A stretch of DNA of 64,000 bases. It comes from Paenibacillus taihuensis (GTDB taxonomy: Bacteria; Bacillota; Bacilli; Paenibacillales; Paenibacillaceae). The stretch's first letter is position 1; every line of letters begins with the position of its first letter. A program made the translations under genes and the position numbers. The notes under the pieces are model-generated. The model did no database searches, had not been told where the DNA came from, and saw only the letters and a list, made by a program, of their open reading frames with translations. Of the stretch, positions 8,204-15,405 are shown one piece after another. The stretch is taken from NCBI RefSeq assembly GCF_003386535.1, contig NZ_QTTN01000008.1:62001-126000 (forward strand), in the 5' to 3' direction.

Positions 8204-9250
8204 TTACAGCTCCCTCCTCTCGTTCATAGCGAGGTAGAGGAAGAAAGGAACACCGATCACGGCGATGAGTGCGCCAAGCGGCGTCTCTGCGAACGGATTG
8301 AACATCCTTGCGCCGATATCAGCGAGCACGACAAGGAGCGAGCCGAGTACTGCAGAACATGGAATAATCCAGCGATAGTCAACGCCAACAAGGTAGCGTG
8401 ATACATGCGGGATGATCAAGCCGACGAAGCCTACCGCTCCGACAATCGATACCGATGCGCCGGCTAGAATAAGAATGAGCAATGCCCCTACTGCCTTGAC
8501 CAGCCCCGTCCGTTGACCAAGTCCTGTTGCGATATCTTCGCCGAGGCTAAGCAGTGTAATTGAGCGAGAGATCAGGATCGCAATCGCGATACTGCCAAGG
8601 ATCCACGGCGCAATTATTTTCACCTGGGCCCACTGGACGCCCTGCATGCCGCCTGCATACCAGAACGCGAGTTCTTGGCCTACATTGTAGTGAATCGCAA
8701 TCGCTTCGCTGATCGCTAGCATGAGCGCAGATACCGCTGCACCTGCGAGCACAAGGCGAACCGGCGTCAATCCGCCCTTCACCATCGAACCGGCGCCGAA
8801 CACGATACCCGCGGCTAGAGCAGCTCCGATGAACGAGAAGAATAGTAAATGAACGAACGACATGCCTGGGAAGAATGCGAAGCAAATCGCCAACAACAAG
8901 CCTGAGCCTGCATTAATGCCAAGCAAACCCGAATCTGCAATCGGATTGCGCGTCATCCCTTGCATGAGCGCGCCTGCTGTAGCGAAAGCAGCGCCTGTAA
9001 GCGCTCCAGCAATTACGCGCGGGATGCGCAGCTGATGAATGACCTGATGAGAGGTCAGATCCGGATTAAAATGGACGATCGATTCCCACACCGTGGCGAG
9101 TGAAATGTCTGCCGCACCGACGGCGATGGACAGCGCAGCGCTCAGCACGAGCAGCACGCTCCCGCCGATTAGGAGGATAACGGCGGCAATCGGACGAGAT
9201 TGAATCGATTCGGCCGACTGCCCCGATTGGGAGAATGGATGAGACTGCAC
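8204..9250 (-). CDS. FecCD-type iron-siderophore ABC permease, first gene of operon
   Basis: 348 residues from the GTG at 9250. Family signatures are HQLRIPRVIAGALTGAAFA, GLLGINAGSGLLLAI, GAVGFVGLIIPHVSRYLVG and PLGALIAVIGVPFFLYL. The frame stays open 32 codons further upstream, but that stretch overlaps the promoter and Fur box and lacks a ribosome site, whereas AAAGGTGG stands 9 nt before the GTG. It partners the next permease; two different FecCD subunits per transporter are usual. Expected to be repressed by iron through the Fur site just upstream. Confidence 0.92.
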   Translation of the reverse strand: MQSHPFSQSGQSAESIQSRPIAAVILLIGGSVLLVLSAALSIAVGAADISLATVWESIVHFNPDLTSHQVIHQLRIPRVIAGALTGAAFATAGALMQGMTRNPIADSGLLGINAGSGLLLAICFAFFPGMSFVHLLFFSFIGAALAAGIVFGAGSMVKGGLTPVRLVLAGAAVSALMLAISEAIAIHYNVGQELAFWYAGGMQGVQWAQVKIIAPWILGSIAIAILISRSITLLSLGEDIATGLGQRTGLVKAVGALLILILAGASVSIVGAVGFVGLIIPHVSRYLVGVDYRWIIPCSAVLGSLLVVLADIGARMFNPFAETPLGALIAVIGVPFFLYLAMNERREL

Positions 9251-9302
9251 AATGATAAACCACCTTTGCTTATGTACCTCTGGACACATGTCAGACTTCA
9301 AT

Positions 9303-9345
9303 TGAGAATTATTTTCATAATAAAGAGTTCCAGTGAAGTTGTCCA
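9303..9345 (-). promoter_or_regulatory. Fur box overlapping a sigma-A promoter
   Basis: On the minus strand TGGACA (9345-9340), a 17-nt spacer and TATTAT (9322-9317) form a promoter. It runs directly into TGAAAAT-A-ATTCTCA (9317-9303), a 7-1-7 inverted repeat with one mismatch per arm to the Fur consensus TGATAATNATTATCA. Fur bound here would cover the -10 box and transcription start, so the permease operon should be off when iron is plentiful. Confidence 0.85.
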
Positions 9346-9530
9346 TCCATTACGCGCATCTTTTCCTCTTTTCCTTGCAAGATGGAGCGAATTGTACTTT
9401 TTTGTCCCCATCTCTCCCCTATAAACGAATGAACGAAACCGTTAGCGTCATAGACTTATACCCGAAGGATTCTGGGCCGTAGATCCCGTTCCAACGAGCG
9501 GCTTATGCAGCCTGGGAAGGAGGTGCCGCT

Positions 9531-11423
9531 GTGCAGCTAGAGCTCAATCAGGTCCAAGCGGGCATCAATCTGCTCGTCAATCGTTTACTCCCAAGGCAAC
9601 AACTCGATGGCAGCTGGCGGCTTGGCTTCGTCGATGCCGGAACGTCCACAGATACAGCGGCCATTATGCTGCTGCAGAGCATGCAAGTACCGAAGCCTAA
9701 GCTGATCGCGGCACTACGGGAGCGTATTGAATCGATGCAAGGCGCGGACGGCGCATGGCGCATCTACCCGAACGAAGCATCGGGGAATGCAGCGGCTACG
9801 GCCGAGGGCTATTTTGCCCTTCAGTTCGCAGGCAAATCGCCGAACGAACCGCTTATGAAGCGAGCACGCGCCGCGCTGCTTGAGCTTGGCGGCTTATCCC
9901 GCATCGACAGCTTGTTAACGAAGTTTCTGCTCGCCACTGTCGGACAATACCGCTGGCCGCGCTGGTTTCCCGTTCCGCTGACACTGATGCTGCTGCCGAA
10001 GTCGGCTCCGATTCACTTTTTCAGATTTTCCGGTTACGCACGCGTCCACATGGCACCGATGCTTATACTCGGCGACCGTAAGCCTTCGTTCACATTGCCT
10101 TCGATCGTTCCGCTCCAGACCGAGCGGAGTGCGGATGAGGAAGTCAGGGTGCAGCAAGGCAGTTGGCAGCGTCATTTCCACTACAGCCTTCGGCGGCTTG
10201 ATGGAGATCGCCTTCAGCTGAATCAACAGGCGACCGATCGCGCTGTCTCCTTCATGCAAGAGCGGATTGAAGCAGACGGTACGCTGTACAGCTATGCGAC
10301 AGCAACTATTCTGATGGTTCATGCGCTCCGAGCACTAGGGTTTAAAGCAGATCACCCTCTCATCGCCAGAGCGATTCAAGGGCTGGAATCCTACCTCACT
10401 TCAGACTGGTCGCAGCATAATAGAGTGACCACGCTTCAAAATGTCACATCCGCCGTCTGGGACACCGCGCTCATCAGCCATGCACTGCAAGCAGCCGGAC
10501 TATCCGCGGCTCATCCGGCTATCTCCCGGGCTGGACAGTACCTGCTCTCGCGGCAGCATCAGAAGCTCGGCGACTGGCAGCTCGGTGTCGCGGAGCCGGA
10601 GCATGGCGGCTGGGGCTTCTCGGAATTCAATACGATAAATCCCGATAATGACGACACCACCGCTGCTCTGCGGGCGATTCATGCCTTGCCTGAGGACGCT
10701 GCCGCTGCGCGTGAGAGAGGGCTTCAATGGCTGCTCGCGATGCAGAACAGTGACGGCGGCTGGGCGGCGTTCGAACGGAACACGAACAGCAAGCTGATCA
10801 GCTGGGTGCCGCTCGAAGGTGCCGATGACGCGGCAACCGATCCGTCCACGCCGGACTTGACCGGCAGGACGCTGGAATATCTCGGCCGTTACGCCAGACT
10901 GACGACCGAGCACCGGTTCATCCGCCGTGCCGCAAATTGGCTGTACAGCTATCAAGAACCTGATGGCTCCTGGTATGGTCGTTGGGGCGTCTGCTACATC
11001 TATGGCACATGGGCCGCGCTAACCGGCCTCGCAGCGGTGAGTGAATCGCCGCAGCATCCGCAAATCCGCCGGGCGGTCAATTGGCTGCACAGCATCCAGC
11101 ACGAAGATGGCGGCTTCGGCGAATCCTGTGACAGCGACACCAAGAAGCGGTACGTTCCCCTGCCCGCTTCCACGCTGGTGCAAACCGCATGGGCGCTAGA
11201 TGCCCTCATCGCGGTGCATGACGCGCCGACCGATGCGATAGATCGCGCATGCGCTTATTTGCTGCGAGAGCTGCCTACCGAGCATCAGCAGCAGCTATCA
11301 CTAGCGGTGCGCTACCCGAATGGCGGTGCGCTGCCGGGCTATATGTATACGGCTTATGAGAGTTATCCGCTCGTCTGGCCGCTGCTCGCGCTGGCACACT
11401 ATCGCAGCAAATACGGCGGATAA
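9531..11423 (+). CDS. sqhC: Squalene-hopene / sporulenol-type triterpene cyclase
   Basis: 630 residues of the prenyltransferase/squalene-oxidase alpha-alpha barrel family. The catalytic acid motif is DNDDTT at about 372-377 (DxDD), which protonates the terminal double bond. QW-type repeats are seen as DGSWRLGF, DGAWRIYP, GGWGFSEF, DGGWAAFE, DGSWYGRW and DGGFGESC. Length and the DDTT variant resemble the Bacillus SqhC enzyme that makes sporulenol from tetraprenyl-curcumene; hopene formation from squalene is the alternative. Initiation is at a GTG with AAGGAGGTG 5 nt ahead. A single gene; no squalene synthase is nearby. Confidence 0.9.
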   Translation: MQLELNQVQAGINLLVNRLLPRQQLDGSWRLGFVDAGTSTDTAAIMLLQSMQVPKPKLIAALRERIESMQGADGAWRIYPNEASGNAAATAEGYFALQFAGKSPNEPLMKRARAALLELGGLSRIDSLLTKFLLATVGQYRWPRWFPVPLTLMLLPKSAPIHFFRFSGYARVHMAPMLILGDRKPSFTLPSIVPLQTERSADEEVRVQQGSWQRHFHYSLRRLDGDRLQLNQQATDRAVSFMQERIEADGTLYSYATATILMVHALRALGFKADHPLIARAIQGLESYLTSDWSQHNRVTTLQNVTSAVWDTALISHALQAAGLSAAHPAISRAGQYLLSRQHQKLGDWQLGVAEPEHGGWGFSEFNTINPDNDDTTAALRAIHALPEDAAAARERGLQWLLAMQNSDGGWAAFERNTNSKLISWVPLEGADDAATDPSTPDLTGRTLEYLGRYARLTTEHRFIRRAANWLYSYQEPDGSWYGRWGVCYIYGTWAALTGLAAVSESPQHPQIRRAVNWLHSIQHEDGGFGESCDSDTKKRYVPLPASTLVQTAWALDALIAVHDAPTDAIDRACAYLLRELPTEHQQQLSLAVRYPNGGALPGYMYTAYESYPLVWPLLALAHYRSKYGG

Positions 11424-11430
11424 TCCAACT

Positions 11431-11535
11431 AGCTTTGACCAGCTTTGACTAGCTTTGACTAGCTTTGACTAGCTTTGACTAGCTTTGACTAGCTTTGACT
11501 AGCTTTGACCTGACCTGCTCTGCTCTGCTCTGCTC
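11431..11535. repeat. Tandem 10-bp and 5-bp repeats after the cyclase gene
   Basis: Eight contiguous copies of AGCTTTGAC(T/C) at 11431-11510, starting 7 bases past the cyclase stop, followed after five bases by four copies of TGCTC at 11516-11535. The units are perfect apart from the last base of the first and eighth copy. The stretch lies between converging genes and includes no clear terminator hairpin. Confidence 0.95.
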
Positions 11536-11565
11536 TGATATATTTTCGCCTGTCTCTGCACCAAC

Positions 11566-12741
11566 CTACTTGCCTTCTCTCGCATCATTTGCATCATCGA
11601 TCTCCTCAAGCACATCTCTGCCCTTACCGTCTATCGCTGCTATCGATTCAATCTTCCACGGCTCTGCCGGTGACTCTCTGACGAACAGCAGCTTAAGCTT
11701 CAGCTTCAGCACCTTCTTGTTCACAGCAAGCATGTTCACATTCTGCGAGAGATCGAGGGCGAGCTCGTCTTCTACAGCGCTCGCTGCGATCTCCCTTCGC
11801 TGCTCCGTTGCAGCAATGCGTTCCACATTAGCAAGCAGCCGATCGAGCTTATCATTAAAAGGGTCATCGAACAGCATTCTCGCCGCTTGGGTTTCCCTCA
11901 AATTGAATGTTTTGAAGAAGGTGGCGACAATCTTGTCGGGGTTCATTGCACCAACATACTCCGGCAGCTTTCCGGCAGCTTTGAACACCATCAGCTGATG
12001 CTCCGGATCGACACTTTGGGTTTTATGCGTTGTACTGCCGAGAAAATGAACACAGAAGTGGCCGGGAAAATCATTATCCGGAATCCCGTCTCCGCCATGC
12101 GGCTTGCCGTGCATCGATGCTGCAAGTACCATGCCGTCTGCCCGCACGAGAACCGCTTTGCGCTTCCAGCTCCATCTGCCATTGTAGATACGCTTCATAA
12201 TTTCCGTATCCTCGCGCGTCAGCGGCTGGACATCCGCGTGGCTGCTTCCGGCGCGGCGCTGCACGTTGAAGGTCATGCCGGTATCAAGATCGGTAAGCGC
12301 GAAGCTCGCCATTCTCGGGACATAAACTTCTGCCTCGTCCCATGTCAGCAGCTTGCCATAGTAGGACTGCCGGAGCTCGCGGACCCGCTGGAGCAGCAGC
12401 CAACGATCTTGCTCGCGCAGAATCACCTTCTCATCCGTGCTCGCGTCGTACACCATTCCGTAACGATCAACCGGAAACGACAGCAACTCGCTCCCTTTTC
12501 GCAATGTGATGAATGTATCTGTAACAGGTATCGAATAGACTCTGACTCGAACGCCGCTATTCAACATTTTGACGATGGCTTCATCGCTCCCGATGGCCAG
12601 CTCTGATGCTCGAACGGATTCAGGGGTAGCCGCCACGCGCAGCTTTGCCCCTACATCCTCCGACGCAACCTGTTGGCCACCGAGCACGGAGCCGAGCAAG
12701 AGAACACAGACAACCTGCAAGATGTACCCTACTTTATGCAT
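11566..12741 (-). CDS. Secreted protein of unknown function with HFCVHF motif
   Basis: 391 residues. Residues 1-28 look like a signal peptide (HKVGYILQVVCVLLLGSVLG then Ala/Ser-rich). The middle holds a conserved-looking block: FNVQRRAGSSHADVQPLT, GRWSWKRKAVLV and GHFCVHFLGSTTH followed by VDPEHQ (about 170-260), rich in His and Cys. I recall similar blocks in exported proteins of spore formers that also carry cell-wall binding domains, but cannot name a function. The C-terminal 120 residues are helical and charged. It converges on the cyclase gene across a repeat tract and is divergent from tgl. Confidence 0.7.
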   Translation of the reverse strand: MHKVGYILQVVCVLLLGSVLGGQQVASEDVGAKLRVAATPESVRASELAIGSDEAIVKMLNSGVRVRVYSIPVTDTFITLRKGSELLSFPVDRYGMVYDASTDEKVILREQDRWLLLQRVRELRQSYYGKLLTWDEAEVYVPRMASFALTDLDTGMTFNVQRRAGSSHADVQPLTREDTEIMKRIYNGRWSWKRKAVLVRADGMVLAASMHGKPHGGDGIPDNDFPGHFCVHFLGSTTHKTQSVDPEHQLMVFKAAGKLPEYVGAMNPDKIVATFFKTFNLRETQAARMLFDDPFNDKLDRLLANVERIAATEQRREIAASAVEDELALDLSQNVNMLAVNKKVLKLKLKLLFVRESPAEPWKIESIAAIDGKGRDVLEEIDDANDAREGK

Positions 12742-12797
12742 GTTATTCCTCCACCATTTCTACGCATGTATCAACCTTTACAGCGTTTGCTAAATGC

Positions 12798-12825
12798 ACA
12801 AGCATTATCCTTTGCCCATACAATG
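12798..12825 (+). promoter_or_regulatory. Possible sigma-K-like promoter of tgl
   Basis: AC at 12798-12799, a 17-nt spacer and CATACAATG at 12817-12825, close to the sigma-K pattern AC-N16/17-CATANNNTA with one mismatch. It lies about 40 bases before the tgl start. Known Bacillus tgl is expressed late in the mother cell, which fits. The pattern is short, so chance is possible. Confidence 0.35.
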
Positions 12826-12864
12826 GCATAGGCATATGAACTGCTTAAGGAAGGTGGGAATGAG

Positions 12865-13560
12865 ATGAACTTCGAACCGGTATTACGGTCGAATATTTTG
12901 GTTGCGGCCAGAAACATGCATGACAGCGATGTGGGCTTCGCATCGTTTCGGAACTCGTATTGCAATAAGAATTATTGGAATTTAACAAGCGAGGGCGGCT
13001 TCGAGTTGAAGCGCGACGTCACAGCGGCGGATGCCATCCGCGATATCTTCTCGAACGGGAAGAAATATGGTTTTGAGTGCGCGACAGCGGTCATGATTAT
13101 TGAATATAAAGCCGTACTGGAAACACTCGGCGATGACAAATTCAATCCGTTGTTCCCGAAGCTATATCTGCACTCGTGGCAGTTTGACAACAACCTGGGC
13201 TTAACAAGAGAAGATGCCCCAAGCTCTTATTCGAAGCCTGGCGATGTCCTCTATTTCAAGAACCCTGAGGTCGATCCGGATGAACGGATCTGGCAAGGCG
13301 AGAACGTGATCAAGATGGGCGACGATCGATATTTCGGGCATGGGATCGGGATGGACGACAGCGAAGGCATCATAGCCGCGCTCAACAAGCACCGCGCGCA
13401 GGGAGCGACGGAATCGGCCTATCTGGAGGACCAGTTCATCTATCCGAATTTCTACTCGTTATCCAAATACGCGCCCTCTGACATCAGGTTAGTGCCGATG
13501 AAGGTTACGCCTGGTTCCGTAAGTGCGAGCATTGGCGTACGGCGATATATTATGCGGTGA
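12865..13560 (+). CDS. tgl: Protein-glutamine gamma-glutamyltransferase (spore coat)
   Basis: 231 residues of the bacterial Tgl family, which forms epsilon-(gamma-glutamyl)lysine cross-links between spore coat proteins such as GerQ. The active-site Cys is in GFECATAVMI (about residue 72), and the later HSWQFDNNLG and GDVLYFKNPEVDP blocks hold the remaining conserved residues (His and Asp/Glu of the triad). Slightly shorter than the Bacillus enzyme (245). A GGAAGGTGGGAAT ribosome site precedes the ATG. It stands alone, divergent from the secreted protein and ending at a terminator. Confidence 0.93.
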   Translation: MNFEPVLRSNILVAARNMHDSDVGFASFRNSYCNKNYWNLTSEGGFELKRDVTAADAIRDIFSNGKKYGFECATAVMIIEYKAVLETLGDDKFNPLFPKLYLHSWQFDNNLGLTREDAPSSYSKPGDVLYFKNPEVDPDERIWQGENVIKMGDDRYFGHGIGMDDSEGIIAALNKHRAQGATESAYLEDQFIYPNFYSLSKYAPSDIRLVPMKVTPGSVSASIGVRRYIMR

Positions 13561-13566
13561 CAGAAG

Positions 13567-13600
13567 AAGGCCAGGCAGAGCTCATGCTCCGCCTGGCCTT
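13567..13600. terminator. Hairpin between converging tgl and MFS genes
   Basis: AAGGCCAGGC at 13567-13576 pairs exactly with 13591-13600, extended inward by AGAGC/GCTC around a short loop. T runs on either side are weak, but the placement, 6 bases from each stop codon, supports a bidirectional terminator. Confidence 0.75.
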
Positions 13601-13606
13601 CACACT

Positions 13607-14869
13607 TTAACTAATGGCTTTATCTTTTCGAATCGCTTGGAGCACCGCTGATTTGGCAGCTGCCGATAATCTGGCGTGTTCACCAGCTCGATAGAACAAG
13701 ATCGCACTCATCGCCACGAATGCCATGGTCGTGAACAGTACCGATCCACTAAACCGGCTAAGCAGAATCCCGCCTATCCAAGGACCTATGAAATGTCCCA
13801 GATTACTGAAGGATTGGGCGCCGTAATAAGAACCTCGCATTCCTTCAGGAGCGATCCCGTCAACAAGCATGCTTCCTGCTGGATACGTAATGATTTCTCC
13901 CAGTGTAAAAACGATCATCGATACGATAAACGAAATCCAGCCTACTGAAAAAGCAAAGCCGACATTGCCGAGTGCATATAAGGAGACGCCCAATGTTAGC
14001 GCACCGATCACTGAGAACTTCTCCATCCACCTGCTGACCGGAATTTGCAAGGCGACGACCGTAATTGCATTCACGCTCATCATGACCGCGAAGAGAGTAA
14101 CGCCTTCAGCGAATTTATTTTCCACGAATTGCGACAACGTGACCGTCATTTGAGAATAGCCGATGGCAGTCACTATGCCGCCGATCAGATAATAGCGGAG
14201 CACGTAATCACGTTTGACCGCTTCCCATGCCATCGAGAAACTGCTGCCTGCTTTCTGCTCCCCTTCGATTTGCTTAATGCCGAACCGATTAAGCAGGCTA
14301 TACAGGCTGCATAAGTAGATGAAATAGATTGCACTCGTGATGATAAAAGGCAGCGTACTGCCCATTGCAGCAAACAGCGCGCCGAGCAAAGGCCCCACCG
14401 ATACCCCAATGTTGATGGCTAAGTATCGCAATGAAAATACGCTCATTCGACGTTCTTTCGGAGTCAGGTCGGCCATAAGTGCCTGCGAAACCGGTTCATA
14501 GAACGACCGGCACAGGCCATTCAACAAGCTGAACACGAAGAACAGCGCAGCACTCTTCGAGAGAGCGAAGCCGAGAAACACAACGGTCCAGCCGAATAGT
14601 GCCGCGAGCATTATTTTACGGCGTCCGAACTGATCTGACAGTGCGCCGCCAACGAACCCGCCTACGGTCGCCGCGAGTGAGCCTGCCCCAATAATGAGGC
14701 CGATCATGCCCGCGCCGAGCTCGGTATGCTTGGTTAGATAGATGGCAAGAAACGGTAAGCTCATCGAGGAAGCTGCGCGTGCCAATATCGTACCGACTAA
14801 CAAGGAATGTACGATAGGATGGTAATCTTGCGCGAACTGTTTGCTGCGGTTCAATAAATTGGCGATCAT
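13607..14869 (-). CDS. Major facilitator superfamily transporter
   Basis: 420 residues with 12 predicted membrane helices. The MFS loop 2-3 motif A is GGALSDQFGRRKIML (about 75-90), and the N-domain has RAASSMSLPFLAIYL in helix 1. The pattern resembles drug/H+ antiporters of the MdtH/YttB group. The ATG at 14869 is preferred because AGGGGAG lies 10 nt upstream; a frame starting at 14902 would begin inside an inverted repeat. It is divergent from an XRE regulator, with operator-like repeats in between. Substrate unknown. Confidence 0.88.
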   Translation of the reverse strand: MIANLLNRSKQFAQDYHPIVHSLLVGTILARAASSMSLPFLAIYLTKHTELGAGMIGLIIGAGSLAATVGGFVGGALSDQFGRRKIMLAALFGWTVVFLGFALSKSAALFFVFSLLNGLCRSFYEPVSQALMADLTPKERRMSVFSLRYLAINIGVSVGPLLGALFAAMGSTLPFIITSAIYFIYLCSLYSLLNRFGIKQIEGEQKAGSSFSMAWEAVKRDYVLRYYLIGGIVTAIGYSQMTVTLSQFVENKFAEGVTLFAVMMSVNAITVVALQIPVSRWMEKFSVIGALTLGVSLYALGNVGFAFSVGWISFIVSMIVFTLGEIITYPAGSMLVDGIAPEGMRGSYYGAQSFSNLGHFIGPWIGGILLSRFSGSVLFTTMAFVAMSAILFYRAGEHARLSAAAKSAVLQAIRKDKAIS

Positions 14870-14895
14870 GATAATCCAGCTCCCCTCTCGTTGTA

Positions 14896-14921
14896 GTTTC
14901 ATAAGATGAAACCAAGTTTCA
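14896..14921. promoter_or_regulatory. Overlapping dyads upstream of the MFS gene
   Basis: GTTTCAT-AAG-ATGAAAC (14896-14912) overlaps TGAAAC-CAA-GTTTCA (14907-14921): two perfect inverted repeats sharing one arm, 27 bases before the MFS start codon. Likely a binding site for a dimeric regulator acting on the pump gene; which regulator is unknown. Confidence 0.5.
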
Positions 14922-14988
14922 AATTATTTATGTTATCCCTATTTTAGCGAGGATTGCATAAAAAATCCACCCTCATTTCAAATTCCGC

Positions 14989-15017
14989 TTGACTTGATAC
15001 AATTTGTATCATAAAAT
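14989..15017 (+). promoter_or_regulatory. Promoter with a palindromic operator as spacer (XRE gene)
   Basis: TTGACT at 14989-14994 and TAAAAT at 15012-15017, exactly 17 nt apart. The whole spacer is a perfect palindrome, TGATACAA-T-TTGTATCA. A second half-site TTGTATCA lies at 15033-15040. A regulator on this palindrome would block RNA polymerase directly, so autorepression by the XRE protein is likely. Confidence 0.75.
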
Positions 15018-15072
15018 ACACAATAGGACATTTTGTATCAAAAATACGAACGAAACACGTGGTAAGGAGATT

Positions 15073-15405
15073 ATGATGATGACGATGGGAGATCGATTAC
15101 GAGAGCTGCGGCTGCGCGGCCATTACTCGCAAGAAGAGGTGGCAAGGCAGATCGGCATTACCCGCTCCGCCTATAGCCATTATGAGATTAACAATAGACA
15201 GCCTGTTTATGAGACATTGATGAAGCTTGCCACTCTGTTCGGCGTTTCGCTCGACTATATTATTGGCGGAGAGCAATCGAAGCGGGAATCAGCTACGCTG
15301 ACGCCTGAGACGATAGAGATTATCCGGCTCTTGAGCAGTATGGATCAGGACAAACGCAGAGCATCCATTGATCGGATGATGGCCGCCATCAAACAAGTCG
15401 ACTAA
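15073..15405 (+). CDS. XRE family transcriptional regulator
   Basis: 110 residues. An HTH_3 domain spans about 5-60: GDRLRELRLRGHYSQEEVA, GITRSAYSHYEINNRQP, and LMKLATLFGVSLDYIIGG, followed by a 45-residue helical tail, the compact layout of Bacillus SlrR/immunity-type or stress-type regulators. The start at 15073 has TAAGGAGA just ahead; upstream in-frame codons overlap the promoter. The gene faces the MFS pump and ends with a 4-base overlap with the converging kinase gene. Confidence 0.9.
   Translation: MMMTMGDRLRELRLRGHYSQEEVARQIGITRSAYSHYEINNRQPVYETLMKLATLFGVSLDYIIGGEQSKRESATLTPETIEIIRLLSSMDQDKRRASIDRMMAAIKQVD

Noticed and set aside
9251-9346. Longer start for the first FecCD permease
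   Set aside because: It would place the start codon in the promoter and Fur box; GTG at 9250 with AAAGGTGG fits better.
12865-13560. Animal-type transglutaminase assignment for the Tgl protein
   Set aside because: The sequence follows the short bacterial Tgl family with FECATA, not the papain-like long form.
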